Source: Lineus longissimus (taxonomy: Eukaryota > Nemertea > Pilidiophora > Heteronemertea > Lineidae). From it: a stretch of 64,000 bases of DNA. The notes under the pieces were generated by a model. It had not been told where the DNA came from, did no database searches, and saw only the letters and a program-made list of their open reading frames with translations. This document shows, one piece after another, positions 31,971-42,851 of the stretch. How positions within the stretch are numbered: the first letter of the stretch is position 1; each line of letters begins with the position of its first letter. Made by a program: the position numbers and the translations under genes. The DNA is taken from NCBI RefSeq assembly GCF_910592395.1, contig NC_088312.1, positions 17,677,292-17,741,291 on the forward strand. Direction: 5' to 3'.

Positions 31971-32294
31971 CCCAGGACATTTCATTTTCACGAGAGATAG
32001 CCTGTAAAAAAAATCCTGCAGTGGTCACTCAGAAACCTGGTCAGTTTGGAGTGTATGTTGATTCAGATTTGCATAACATAACAAAACACCTTTTGCAGAA
32101 GCATCTGGGTTATGCGATTATTTTTCTCTCTGGAGATTCCCTGCTAATGGATGAAAAATTCATATAGTGAAAATAGATAGCCTATCAATAAAAATTATTT
32201 GATTGTATAAGATAGTTCTTTTTTTTGGTGTGGTTAGTAAATGAGCTAGTCTAGCTTAGCTATTGGGGTGGGGTAATTAGGGACGTCTGGCGGG
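31971..32294. other. Host spacer between BEL/Pao-1 and the Polinton
   Basis: No gene was recognised. It ends at the GGTACC that forms the left target duplication of the Polinton. Together with 58310 onward it gives the empty site sequence (gtctggcggg + ggtacc + ccaccactc). Confidence 0.6.
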
Positions 32295-32300
32295 GGTACC

Positions 32301-32543
32301 AGTAATAGGGAACCCCATGTACGACTATCTACGCCTAATCCTGGAAACTTGGGCAAAAAACTTCACCCTTCATCATTATTCATGTAAATTTGTCAAGAAT
32401 TCACTGTTTTACACCACAAACACTACCAAAAACCCAACATGGTTAATTTCTGTAAACACAGGGGGGTCTTTGGTTTTTTCCCAAAACCTACCAAACTTAC
32501 CAAATACGTAACATGGATAAAACGACAAGGTTCCCTATTACTT
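32301..32543 (+). repeat. Polinton left terminal inverted repeat
   Basis: Identical to the inverse of 58061-58303 except one base near 32334. Its outer tip AGTAATAGGGAACC recurs in inverted form at its inner border (GGTTCCCTATTACT), so the repeat itself has inverted ends. Confidence 0.95.
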
Positions 32544-32567
32544 ACTTATTGTCTCTGCTAATTAAAT

Positions 32568-32711
32568 ATGAAAATGATCTATTGCCTTAGATGTAAGGAA
32601 ATTACAGGTAATTCGGGTAAGTTAACTCATCACATCACTTCAAATGGACACAGATATCTACTGGTCAAGTGCTCGAAATGTCACAAGAATAAAAGCAAGT
32701 TTACTACTTAA
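32568..32711 (+). CDS. Polinton 47-residue zinc-ribbon miniprotein
   Basis: A short frame begins at ATG 32568, in the context TTAAATATG, and ends at TAA 32709. It encodes Cys-x2-Cys near the start (YCLRCKEITG) and a second Cys-x2-Cys (VKCSKCHKNKSKF) about 30 residues later, with a very basic tail: a four-cysteine zinc ribbon. Small basic zinc-ribbon proteins of this layout are typical of Polintons and related adeno-like viruses and are thought to bind nucleic acid or condense the genome. It is the first gene inside the left terminal repeat, 22 bp before the next frame, and appears intact. Function is inferred from the cysteine pattern only. Confidence 0.75.
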   Translation: MKMIYCLRCKEITGNSGKLTHHITSNGHRYLLVKCSKCHKNKSKFTT

Positions 32712-32732
32712 TGATTTTTTTTATTCTAAATC

Positions 32733-33845
32733 ATGAGTGAAAGAATGTACAGTTATGTCTCTTTAGAGAAGTATTTCAGTCAATACAGAAATAGTGATGA
32801 AAACAGTCAAATGCAGCATTTCAGTCAAATTGACCAGGTAACACCTATGAAACAAAATGGTTACATTAGACCAAGGGTTGAACCGTTATCGAAAATCTCT
32901 GAAGATGACCCGGACAAAGTGCACAGAGCAGAGCTCGATCTTACAGTAACACCTATTACTCAGGTAACACCTATTACTCAGGTAACACCTATTACTCAGG
33001 TAACACCTATGAAACAGTATGATACATTCACAGGAAGTGATGCTCAATTGTGTCATAACTGCAAACGATGGACACTTTTTGAATGCCAGAAAAAACTGAA
33101 TTTTGACAGACCGGCCAAGCAACTCTACACATACTGCAGGAATTGCAATTCTACCACTTACAGTGATGACTTTAAGAATCCAGAAATCACTATTGAGAAC
33201 AAAACACGTTACTTTGACCACATCATCAGAGGCCTTGGCCAGACACGTCTGTCAGATTTATTGCTAAATGATTTGAAACATTTTGTTGAAAATAGGATTA
33301 AGGTTTACTTCTCAAGTCCAAGAAAATGACTCTGTGCGGCCAGCTATGAAAAAATAGTCCTGAGTGCCTTGCGATTTGGTGTCGTTAAACTCAAACCCAA
33401 TGATGTTTTACCTGGTCTAGAGTGTGACACTTATTTAGAAATTGAATTCATTAACAGAGCAATTGGTAAACCTCAGTTGACCGAAGACAATTTCACAGAT
33501 CTCAGAATGGTTTTCTTGGCATTCCTCAAATATCTTCATTACAGGGGAGTTAAAATTACCATAAATTACAAGCTGTTTTTACACCAAGCATTTAAAGCAT
33601 TGAAAATTGATTATGTAGTATTGAAACCGAATCCAACTGATAAGACCAGACTGGATGATTTGAGATCTATATTGTCTGGTTTCTTAGGAAGTATTTTTTT
33701 CAAAAATTACAGGCTTGAATATGAAAATGAACAAGCAATAGATAAACAAAGTGAAATTTTATTGAATGCATTAGAGGTGCAAGATACCAGTAAATGTTAC
33801 CCTTTACCATGTAGTCTAGAACTTGCAATTCTGTCCAGGAACTAG
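32733..33845 (+). pseudogene. Polinton protein of unknown function, interrupted by one in-frame TGA
   Basis: Codons run in a single frame from ATG 32733 to a stop before 33846, broken only by TGA at 33327-33329. The first part (198 codons) has a Gln/Thr/Pro tandem segment, with the motif VTPITQ repeated three times (about 32944-33012), and then a four-cysteine zinc ribbon (CHNCKRW... YCRNCNS). The second part (about 170 codons) is a mixed charged domain with LDDLRSILSGFLGSIFF near its end. The TGA is followed by ctc. A plain nonsense mutation is the simplest reading; programmed readthrough is possible. I do not recognise a named Polinton family. The start context is TAAATCATG. Confidence 0.6.
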
Positions 33846-33926
33846 TTACCCTATTTCTGGTAAGTAGGACTTTGTCTGGAAGGGATTTTCCTTTCAATAT
33901 GAATCAATAGATTTCATTCTAAATAA

Positions 33927-34778
33927 ATGAATAATCAGTCATCAACGATAATTGAACAACAAATGAAACAAATCAGAGTAATCCCAGTTAATGGAGTGAC
34001 TCCAGTTAATTCTAGTTCAAATCTAGCTAATTCTAGTTCAAATCTAGCTAATCCCATTGCAACTAATTACCAACAGAATGCAGCTAACTTTCAACATAAC
34101 ACTGCTAATTACCAGCAGAATTACACAACAAAGCAACAAGCTTCTAACAAGGCGTTAACTAGTTCAAATTTAGTCAGTTCTAGTCAAGGTCTAGTTAACA
34201 CTAGTCAAGGTCTAGTGAACACTAATTGTCAACAAAATTTAACTGATAGTGGCCTTAAAGCTAATTTAACTGAAAATGGCCTTAAAGCTAAACAAGACCT
34301 TGAGGTGCTTGTTGCAACAGGTAAAAGCAAGGATTTCCTAAATAAACAGTTTACATTTAATGATTTAGACGCAATGAATGAGAAGGAAGTATTGAAACAC
34401 CATAGAATTTACCAGACAAAGATGGCTGCCAGACTTAACGATTCATTGGGTAAGACAGTCTTAAAAACTTACACTAAATTAACAAAGTTTTTCTTGCCTG
34501 TTGATGACGAGGACCAGCTGTATGAAGACCTAAGAAATGATTACATTGTTACCAATGAATTGGACAGATGGTTAGGATGGTTGAGTTTGAAAATGGGTTC
34601 ACTAACTGCTCTTGCCTCATCAACACTGATCACTTTAGGACATTGTCAAGAAACAAAATCTGCTAGTGAACATGAAAATTTCATAAGATTAAATGGGAGT
34701 GGAACCGAACATGGAAGTGGAACCGAACAAAGTCCAGAGAGCAGAGCCCGAGAGCATAGCTCGAGTGACGGACAGTGA
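33927..34778 (+). CDS. Polinton Asn/Gln-rich protein of unknown function
   Basis: The 283-residue frame starts in the context AATAAATG. The first 110 residues are low-complexity, rich in Asn, Gln and Ser, with duplicated short motifs (SSSNLAN, SQGLVNT, NYQQN). The rest is a helical domain (FNDLDAMNEKEVLKHHRIY, LDRWLGWLSLKMGSL) with a hydrophobic stretch near residues 215-232. The C-terminal 30 residues repeat GSGTEHGSGTE. The next small frame overlaps its 3' end in another register. Proteins of this layout occur among Polinton-specific genes without known function. The frame is intact. Confidence 0.7.
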   Translation: MNNQSSTIIEQQMKQIRVIPVNGVTPVNSSSNLANSSSNLANPIATNYQQNAANFQHNTANYQQNYTTKQQASNKALTSSNLVSSSQGLVNTSQGLVNTNCQQNLTDSGLKANLTENGLKAKQDLEVLVATGKSKDFLNKQFTFNDLDAMNEKEVLKHHRIYQTKMAARLNDSLGKTVLKTYTKLTKFFLPVDDEDQLYEDLRNDYIVTNELDRWLGWLSLKMGSLTALASSTLITLGHCQETKSASEHENFIRLNGSGTEHGSGTEQSPESRAREHSSSDGQ

Positions 34779-35013
34779 AAAGCCCATTAAGAGAGCAAGA
34801 ACAGAAAAACAAATTGCATGGTCTCGAAAATTAGGTAAAAGATCTCAGGATTTCAAGAAGTCAAAAAAGGAGAGGTTTACTGGGAAAGATGATGAACCCA
34901 GGAAAGAGCCTGAAAATACTGAAAGAACTGAAAATACTGAAAGTACTGGTATCAATTCAAGGTTACCACAAATACGGAAATTTCAAGGAGTACAACACTG
35001 TATGTCATTTTAG
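34693..35013 (+). CDS. Small basic Polinton protein overlapping the preceding gene
   Basis: The 106-residue frame overlaps the end of the upstream gene by 86 bp in a different register. It is strongly basic (KRARTEKQIAWSRKLGKR, DFKKSKKERF), then has short Glu-Asn-Thr repeats (ENTERTENTEST). Basic proteins with this KRxRTEKQ pattern accompany other Polinton genes and could bind DNA. The start is uncertain: the overlap could reflect a frameshift between the end of the upstream gene and this one. The frame also runs into the reading of the small membrane segment that follows, so a three-part broken gene is possible. Confidence 0.45.
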   Translation: MGVEPNMEVEPNKVQRAEPESIARVTDSEKPIKRARTEKQIAWSRKLGKRSQDFKKSKKERFTGKDDEPRKEPENTERTENTESTGINSRLPQIRKFQGVQHCMSF

Positions 35014-35183
35014 CTGCATTTGGTTTTGCAGTCATCATTTACTGCTATCCTAAGATGAAAACTAAAAAGAAAGTACGAGAGGCTAGTAAACCAGAAGTGA
35101 GCAAATTAAAGGGTAGTAAACCAGAAGGGAAAGATAACTGTTACACAACTCCTAAAACATGTAATCTTAGTTTAATGGAGTAG
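34985..35183 (+). pseudogene. Start-less small membrane protein remnant
   Basis: A frame without its own start codon encodes a clear hydrophobic segment (YVILAAFGFAVIIYCY) at 35001-35048, followed by a Lys-rich tail (KMKTKKKVREASKPE) and a TAG at 35181. An upstream TGA in the same frame leaves no usable Met before the membrane segment. It was most likely the C-terminal tail of the preceding basic frame or a separate single-pass protein before an indel. Its stop lies 27 bp from the convergent minus-strand gene end. Confidence 0.5.
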
Positions 35184-35209
35184 AATTTATTCAAGTGATA
35201 CAACAAGAA

Positions 35210-35428
35210 TTACTCAAACACACTATTCTTAGTTTCAAGTGAAAAATTTAAAGTAACTGAGCTACCTCTGAAATTAACTATTTTACCATTCTCATCAGTG
35301 ATTTCAAATTTGACTTGATTTGTAAATTTTTTGTTCACTATTTTCTTACAATTGAGTTCATATCTCTGGTATCGTACCTGATCACCATCTTCAACATGAA
35401 CGATACATAAAATGTCGGAAGGTTTATT
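35210..35428 (-). pseudogene. C-terminal part of a Polinton gene split by BEL/Pao-2
   Basis: From the BEL/Pao-2 target site at 35428 an open frame runs on the minus strand to TAA at 35210-35212, about 72 codons, ending in a beta-strand-like segment (VTLNFSLETK). Its frame joins exactly that of the N-terminal part at 43885-44571 when the retrotransposon and one TTATT are removed, so the insertion itself introduced no other change. See the N-terminal entry for the product. Confidence 0.8.
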
Positions 35429-36462
35429 TGTGGCGGCGATGCACTTCTCAGCTTAGGGTCATCCATGTAAGAGACAGTCACATCCATGAACAGAAGACGA
35501 ACGACGTGTCTAAAGATCCTTCTCTTTAGTTTAATAGCGTATCACCGTGTAGTTTTGTCAAGTACAGCAGATTCACAGTTACAGGTACATCTTTCGACTG
35601 ACTACATCAGGTTCACGTAAAAACTGAAAATACAAAATGGGAAGGACTCCTTAGTCTTTTTAGCAAATAACCAAGAACATCAGAGATGCCAGACAAGATA
35701 TAGATGTACAATGTAAGTGTACATGAGCGTGAAGACAGGTTGTGACAACCCAGCATCCCAGGTTGTGACAATGTCTCCACCAAAAACTTCACCCCAAAGT
35801 AAGCCAAAATTATCCCCAAAATCCCAGGACATCAGCTTAACTGGTCTAATATCTCCACAATGAATATATAAAGGCTACAAAGTCCAGCTAGCAGGACACA
35901 AGAATTAGACAACTGGAAGACACCACCACAAGGTGCTGCCACCTGAGAACACTCAATGGTACTAAGGAGAAAGTCTTCACTCCAATATGCAAAGACAAAT
36001 AACTCTGTCAGACTAGCTTTTAAATTGGCTACAAAGGGACACAATGTCCCCTCTAAAACGCTGATATGAAAAACATTGCACGTGGCCACGATTTTGATAC
36101 TACAATGCCTTGACATTGGGCGTGCTAGATAGGTACATGTGTCTTAACCTTTTACAAGACGTCCGCTGTCGTTGGACACAGTTTTACAGCACTGATCTAA
36201 TTATTTTTGGCAAATTACGCCACTTAATGTTGCTATACATATTCATCTTGACATACCTCTGTTTTAGGCTACTCTTTTCTGAACAATTAGCCTTAAATTT
36301 GACTTCTTCTACATCGGCAAAAACTGCAAGGTTTTGTACCGGGAAAACACAATGACGGAAAGCGCACGGGCTAATATAGGTGGTGCTGACGTCAACAATA
36401 ATTAAAGGCAATATGCCGCGATGTGGCTCTCCAACATAACTTAAAGGCGATATGCCGTAACA
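35429..36462 (-). repeat. BEL/Pao-2 3' LTR
   Basis: 1,034 bp; on the plus strand TGTGGCGGCG...GCCGTAACA, so on the element strand it starts TGTTACGGC and ends CGCCGCCACA. A purine-rich stretch (complement of tggctctcct at 36463) abuts it and is the likely polypurine tract. Short frames within it are mirrored in the 5' LTR and are not genes. Confidence 0.95.
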
Positions 36463-37211
36463 TGGCTCTCCTAAATTGTCCTATCAATTTACACTACTGA
36501 AGTGTCCTCATAATATCAACGAAAATATCTCACAAAGACAAGGGGTTAATGTCCTTTAACCCTTGGGTGAAATGTCACACTATCAAAAATAGTGAAAACC
36601 TCGGAATGTTAAATTGTCACAAATGCAGACAATTCAACCCAAAAAACACTTCGGCAAGCTTGAGCAAGTCGTACTTCAAAATGAACCTACCAAACTTAGC
36701 ATAGAATATACCCAATGCCAAATCTGGCGCTCTGAATCCCCATGACCATGACGATACAGTATGCGACTTGCACAAGACTACCCATGCAAAAATGGAGGAA
36801 ATCACTTGAGCTATTCCTTGAAAGAAACAATGTCTGCTCCTGTTTTCCAGTTCCACCGTAGAATACACATTCCAACATATGAATTACAAACTGAACGTAT
36901 CCACAGAACTTAGAGTAGCTTGAAAAAACCCACACTAAAGGGCTAAATGAACTTGTCCACCTTTGAATCAGCCTGCATCAGTCAATCTGGAAAGAGCCCA
37001 ATTTTAACACAATGCGCTTTAGAAGAAAAAACACAAAAACCAAAATGCTGGGTTAACAACCAGCTTGATGACCAAAACAACACCAAATGTTTTGTACGGG
37101 CTACTCATCCAAATTCACCACTACAAGCATCCCAAAGATAGGATTTCACAGTCGCGATAGTATAGCACAATCCCAGGCTTCTCCGTTCGGGAATCTCGGG
37201 TCTGTCAATTA
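36463..37211. other. BEL/Pao-2 untranslated region between integrase and 3' LTR
   Basis: About 750 bp without a supported gene. Frames here (for example 36617-36868, minus strand) are short and lack envelope-like features such as a signal peptide or membrane anchor, so no env gene is proposed. Confidence 0.55.
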
Positions 37212-38618
37212 TCAGTCCCAATTGTCTGTATTATCCTCAACAACAGATGGCGTAGCTGGTTTCAGCAGCAAGATCAACTTGTGAACAGGGCGATCCAAAA
37301 CTGACTGTCCAGCCTGTATGCGTGCCTTCCTAACGAGTCCGTCCTTCCCAGGAAACGTCTCTAATACTCTCCCCATTGGCCAGTTACACCTTGCGACTCC
37401 GTCATCGATAACCAACACGATGTCACCTATGGCCAGGCTTGGCCACGACTTGGTCCATTTTCTCCTTTCCTGTAGTGTTGGCAAGAATTCCTTCCGCCAG
37501 CGAGACCAAAACTCGTTTGCTAGATATTGTACCCGCCTCCATTGGCGACGGCAGTAGATGTCGTTTCGTTGAAAGTTGCCTGGCGGCGGCATGATGACCC
37601 TTGTCTTCATTGTAAGCAGCTGGCTGGGACTTAATGGCTCCGGTGTGTCAGGCGAGTTGGTATCTACACACGTCAATGGGCGACTGTTTACGATGGCTTC
37701 AGCCTTAACCATCAATGTTCGCAGCATTTCGTCATCCAATCGGTCTCCGTGAGTAACAAGTAGTGCAGACAGCGCGTTTCTAGCTGATCGGATCATCCTC
37801 TCCCATACCCCACCCATATGACAAGAATGGGGTACGTTCATCTCGAACTTAATCCAATCACATCCATCTAAGAGTAAGCGTCTCCTCACCCCGTCTTCAT
37901 CCATTTCTGCCAGAGCTGCAGCTAACTCACTTTTGGCGCCGACAAAATTCGTTCCTTGGTCCGATCTCAAAAGTCTTACGGGGCCACGGCGACACACGAA
38001 TCTACGATATGCATTTAAGAAGGAATCCGTACTCAGCGAGTTAGCTGTCTCGATATGTATGGCTCTCGAGCTCAGACAGGTAAACAAGACTCCATATCTC
38101 TTTGGATCACTCCGGCCCTGACGAACAAGGAAGGGGCCAAAATAATCGACTGCGGCGTAAGTAAATGGTGGAGCTTCTTTCATGCGATCTTCAGGTAAAT
38201 CGGCCATCTTCTGACCCAAGGGGGGTCCTCTCAGCTTACGACAGATGACACATTTACTCAGACAGGACGTGATGCTGGATCTTGCAGATGTTATCCAATA
38301 TCCTTGGGCTCGGATCTCATTCAGAGTCATGTTGCGACCTCCATGACCGGTCCTTTCGTGGAAATGCCGGACTATTACCCTGGTGATGTGACTGTCTTTA
38401 AGCAGCAGGACTGGATGTTTGACTCCCCTCGGAACGTTAGCTCTTCTGATCCGTCCACCGACTCTGATGATGTCATTTTCATCCAGATAAGGATCAAGTC
38501 TGTACAAGCTGCTGCTTTTCTTCAGAACTAGGTCTCGCCTCCTGCAACTGTCTCGGTTTGTGGACCCCTTCTGGTCAGCATTGTCGTCTACAGCCTTAAT
38601 TCCTCGAAGAATGGGCAT
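37212..38618 (-). pseudogene. BEL/Pao-2 integrase region
   Basis: The 468-codon segment has the HHCC zinc site (HFHERTGHGG and CVICRKLRG), catalytic Asp in AAVDYFGP, Asp in LRSDQGTNF and Glu in GVWERMIRS, followed by the Pao C-terminal region (WPMGRVLETFPGKDG). It should insert the retrotransposon cDNA. The connection to RNase H passes through 38640-38858, which is in the same frame but separated by a stop, so pol is broken here although the integrase core itself is intact. Confidence 0.88.
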
Positions 38619-38639
38619 TTCTTCAGAGTAAGCCTCAGC

Positions 38640-39568
38640 TTAGACTGTCTTAAGGATCAACATCTCAGCGTGAGAGATTTCTTCAGCTGTCACTGGCTTG
38701 TATGTAGAAAACCTTGCTGTCCGATTAAGCAACCTCTCCTTGAACTTCAGGCAGACAGCGACAGCTATTTTAGCCTTGTACCAACTTGAGAATCGCTGCA
38801 ATCTTGGGAGTAGGCCTATGTCAGCTTCAATTACAGCTCCAGTTGCCAGGGTTGTCATCTTCTTGATCTCTGGATCCCTTCACCAAGGTTGTCAATCTTG
38901 CAAGGACTGAGTGGCTTCAAAGTGGAACGGAAGGCTGGCTCTTTCCACCACAGCTGGCTGTCGATCAACTCTCTGGCGTTTGCTCCTCGAGATGTGAGGT
39001 CGGCTGGGTTGTTGTCGGTTGCGATGTGCCTCCATTGCTCCACAGCTGTATTGTCCCTGATCTTCTGTACTCGATTTGCTACATATATATGAAAGCGCTT
39101 GGCGTCATTTGCGACGTATCCCAAGACAACCATACTATCAGTCCAAAATACTTCTGTAAGGTCTTCATATTGCAGCTCTCGCCTCAGGAACTTGCTAATT
39201 TTGACAGATGTTACTGCGGCAGTAAGCTCGAGCCTTGGAACTGTAATGGGCTTTGACGGAACGACTCTGGATTTGGCCATGACCAAGGCAGTGTCAACAT
39301 TGTTGTTTTCATCGATCATCCGAAGGTAGCTGCATTGCCCATATCCGACCAAACTAGCATCGGAAAAATGATGCAACTTGACTGTCTTGACTTCACCAAA
39401 ATTTTCAGGCTTGTAGCATCTTGGTATTTCTAGGCCAGCCAGGATCATGAGTTCTTGCCTCCATCTCTCCCATTCCATTTTGATTTCCTCAGGCAATGTG
39501 TCATCCCAAACTGCACAATCCTTGTAAAATCCTCCGCCCCACCAGTACAAGTGGCGACACCAGTGCAA
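38640..39568 (-). pseudogene. BEL/Pao-2 RNase H and linker to integrase
   Basis: The segment 38855-39568 has Pao RNase H motifs: HHFSDAS, VPRLELTAA, VFWTDSMV and ANRVQKIRD...NNPADLTSRG. The following 72-codon piece (38640-38858) is in another frame and reads into the linker before integrase. The upstream reverse transcriptase lies in a frame overlapping by 68 bp, so one frameshift separates each pair of segments. RNase H removes the RNA strand from the cDNA hybrid. Confidence 0.85.
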
Positions 39569-42500
39569 GGGGGTCGAAGACCGAGCTGATACTAGATAGA
39601 ATCCCTCTTCTTGTCAACGGCTTGTCTTGGAGCTGGATTTGAAAACGAAAGGCATCGGACTGGATGCACCATTCTACTCCCAAAGTCCTCTCAACTGGCA
39701 GATCGTCTTGCAGCAGATTGACGTGTTGAAGATTCTTTGCCCTTTCTGCAGCAGGGATGATGTCCAATACTTCTCTCTTATTAGATGCAAACTTGTGCAG
39801 ACGAAAACCTCCTTCCTTACAGAGTTGGCGGCTTGAATCGATTAACTCCTTGGCTGACTTGGTTGTTGGGACAGACCGGATACCATCATCAGCGTAGAAA
39901 CTATCTCTTACAAAATCGGCAGCCTCTTTTCCGTGTTTTTCTTCGTACTTGTCTGCTGTGGCCTTTAGCGCATAATTACAACATCCAGGGGAAGATGTGG
40001 CTCCAAACACATGGACTGTCATCCTGTAGTCGGTCGGCTCTTCTTCTAGCTGCCCGTTCTTCCACCATAGAAAGCGAAAAAGGTCTCTACTATCTTCTGC
40101 GACAGATACCTGGTGATAGAAAGCCTCAATGTCACAGGTGAAGGCCACTGGCTCCTTCCGGAAGCGACAAAGTATGCCAGTCAAATTGTTTGTGAGATCA
40201 GGACCCTGGAGAAGGTTTCTGTTGAGTACTTGTCCTTGATATGCAGCGCTGCAGTCATAAACAACTCTGAGTTTATCTGGCTTCTTGGGATGAAGTACAC
40301 CATGGTGTGGAATGTACCAGACTTGGCCTGTAGGGGTCTCCTTGGGGGCTGGTTCGGCATAGCCCTTCACAAACAAGTCCTCCATAAAATCAACATACTT
40401 TCCCTTATATGCTTCATCACGGCGTAATCGGCGTTTCAGACCATTTAAGCGCCTTACAGCGAGCTGTCTGTTGTTGGGCAGGACCATGTTGTCATCCTTC
40501 AGTGGCAGGGGCAGCTGAAAATGTCCGTTTTCTAACTGCTGTAGTCCATCTCGTGCCTTGGATAGAAATTTTCTATCGTCACAGGACATCTTCTCTTCGG
40601 AGTCGTCTTCATGAAATTCTCGTTCAAACCACTCACTAAGTACAATTGGACTTATCTCCTCGCCTTTGGTTCTGAATGCAAAGTGACAACTGCCTTCTTC
40701 AGTACTGATTGATCTGCAGGCGGACTCTATTTGGCTTTCATCTTCACAGCTGCAGTCAAGGATACCAATGACTCCCCAACCAAGATCGGTCAAAATGGCA
40801 TAGGGGTCATTGTCTCCTCCTGGGACAACATCTCTAGGTTTCATGAGTCGAGGGCAGTTCATCCCAACAAGCAGGCCGATTTCAATGTCATGATGAGGAT
40901 GAAGCTTGTCTGCTATCTGTGCCAGGTGGGGAATTGTTCTCAAAGTGTCAGCTCTAGGTATCTGCCCATGTGTAGCAGGTATTTTGTCTCTGGTGTAGGT
41001 AACTGGGAGGCCTACATCTAATTTGCGATCAACATCCATTACTCGGAGGCCTGTGACCTTCGTAGACTTAACAGTGGCTTCAGCTAACATGGTTGTTAGC
41101 CTGAGGGTAACATCTAGGGTTCTAGCTGTATTCTCAGAGACGAAACAAGTGTCGGACTGTGGATCCAAGAGGGCATAAAGGTCGACTGTTCTTCTTGGAT
41201 CTTTCTCGTGATACAGGGTGACAGGTAGGATTAACGAATGAGAGCACCTGTGTCCTTGTTTTACACAGTTAGTGTTAGCGTTATCTGGGGCAACGCCTGT
41301 CTGAGGCATTGCTACCGCATTGTAATCGTGCAGTACAGTTGGATGCAGTTTTGAGCACACCTCACATGTCAGCTTTGTTTTACATGTGGATCGACGGTGC
41401 CCGAATCTCAGACAGCCATAACACAGGGCCTTATCCTTGATTGTAGTTTTTCGCTCGGTCAGAGACATTGCTGCAAAGGTTGGACACGTGGCGACTCCAT
41501 GGGGATTACTGCATACAGCACACTTGCGGGCCTTTGGCTTAGGCTTCTGACTGGTCTGTTCTGATTTAGGCTGCGGCTCAGTTTTTGACGATTTTGCAAT
41601 TGTTGACAAAGTCTTCGACTTGAAATGGTTTGTGGTCCCCTTTGCCTTGTCTGGTTTTCCACTGCTGTCCTCCCCTCTTAGACTGACTGGACTGCATGCG
41701 ATCCGGGCTTCCTTTACGATGAAGTCACAGAATTCTTGAAAACTTGGGTAGGATGGATCATCTTTGCTCAGCCTTGTATCAACAATCCTGCTCCATCTGT
41801 CCACAATATATTGTTGGAGTTTGCGAAGAATCTTCTTATTCTCATCTGGGTTGTTAAGTCCATCTAGGTAACGGATTGAGTTCATTGCACTAGCACAACT
41901 TGTCAAGAAGTCGGCGAACTTCCTCAACTCCCTACCATCTCCCGCCTCAAGATGAGGCCAACTGTCAATTCTTTGCTTGTAGGCTTCTGCTGTTATGAAT
42001 TTATTTCCGTACCTTTCCTTTAGGAGCGACCTTGCCCTCATGTATGCATCTGCGGTGCCTTGAGAGAGCAGACCTCGAATAGCCTCCTTTGCTTCACCTC
42101 CCGTATATTTACTCAGGTAGTGTAATCGCTGTGTCACTGAGGTAACACAAGCTTCGATCATGGTCTCAAATGACGAGTTCCATAGTGGATATTGAAGAAG
42201 ATCACCCTTGAAGACTTCTGGTTCAACTCTCGGCAGGTGGTCCCGACGTTGCGATTCGGTAAGGATTTCGGCTAACTTGGCGATACTCTCATCTGCTGCA
42301 CCAACTCCTTTCGATTCAGAGTCTTGACTGAGAGGATCTCTAGAGGGTGTGAGCCTCTCTGGCTCAGGCTCAGGCGTTGGCTGTGGTGGCAACGCTGACA
42401 GCTTTGACCGTCTTGGAGTGGGTGTGGGCCTCTCTGGCTCAGGCGTTGGCTGTGGTGGCAATGCTGACGGCTTTGACCGTCTTGGGGTGGGTACTGGGCT

Positions 42501-42743
42501 CCACCCATCGTCACTGTGGTGAGGGGCGCTTACAGCAATGTTACTGGCGTCAGGTGTCACCAATGTCACTGGAATAGGTATCTGACTTGCCGGAGTCGAG
42601 GTCAAATATCTTGGTTTTGACCTCAGCTCATCTTCCATTTATTGTATGCTCTTTTCCAGCTTGCTTTTTTCGGCAGTAAGCATCTGCATCAGCAGTTTCT
42701 CGGACTTAACCCTTTTAGCAAGATCAATCTGGCTTTGAGCCAT
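39501..42743 (-). CDS. BEL/Pao-2 gag-protease-reverse transcriptase
   Basis: The main frame (39501-42638) has 1,045 codons. A short in-frame extension begins with ATG at 42743 (MAQSQIDLAKR) but is cut off by TAA just before the Met at 42638. The N-terminus has a duplicated Pro-rich segment (TPRRSKLSALPPQPTPEPE). Next come the capsid-like region (GEAKEAIRGLL, LKERYGNKF), zinc knuckles (CAVCSNPHGVATC; CYGCLRFGHRRSTC; CEVCSKLHPTVLH), a protease with LLDPQSDT at the catalytic Asp, and reverse transcriptase with RVVYDCSA, FTCDIEAFY and FYADDGIRS (catalytic YADD). It stops where a frameshift separates RNase H. The DPQS form of the protease motif is unlike the common DSG and may be a lineage variant or a mutation. 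Confidence 0.88.
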
Positions 42744-42851
42744 GATGTAGCTTCTGAGTCAGTTACTACGGTTAAAGTCACACAACATGGTAAAGTTCTT
42801 TATTAAGAATTCACCGTATTCTACGATAAGAGTCTTGAACAGAGTTTTTAC

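Noticed and set aside
32317-32511. 64-codon frame in the left terminal repeat, identical to one in the right repeat (58093-58377)
   Set aside because: Identity is explained by the inverted repeat itself; no motif or start context supports coding.
35613-36411. Several 60-95-codon frames present in both BEL/Pao-2 LTRs
   Set aside because: Duplicated because they lie in LTRs; they conflict with each other and show no protein family features.
36617-36935. Possible env-like frames after the BEL/Pao-2 integrase
   Set aside because: Too short, overlapping in two registers, no signal peptide, cleavage or anchor arrangement.
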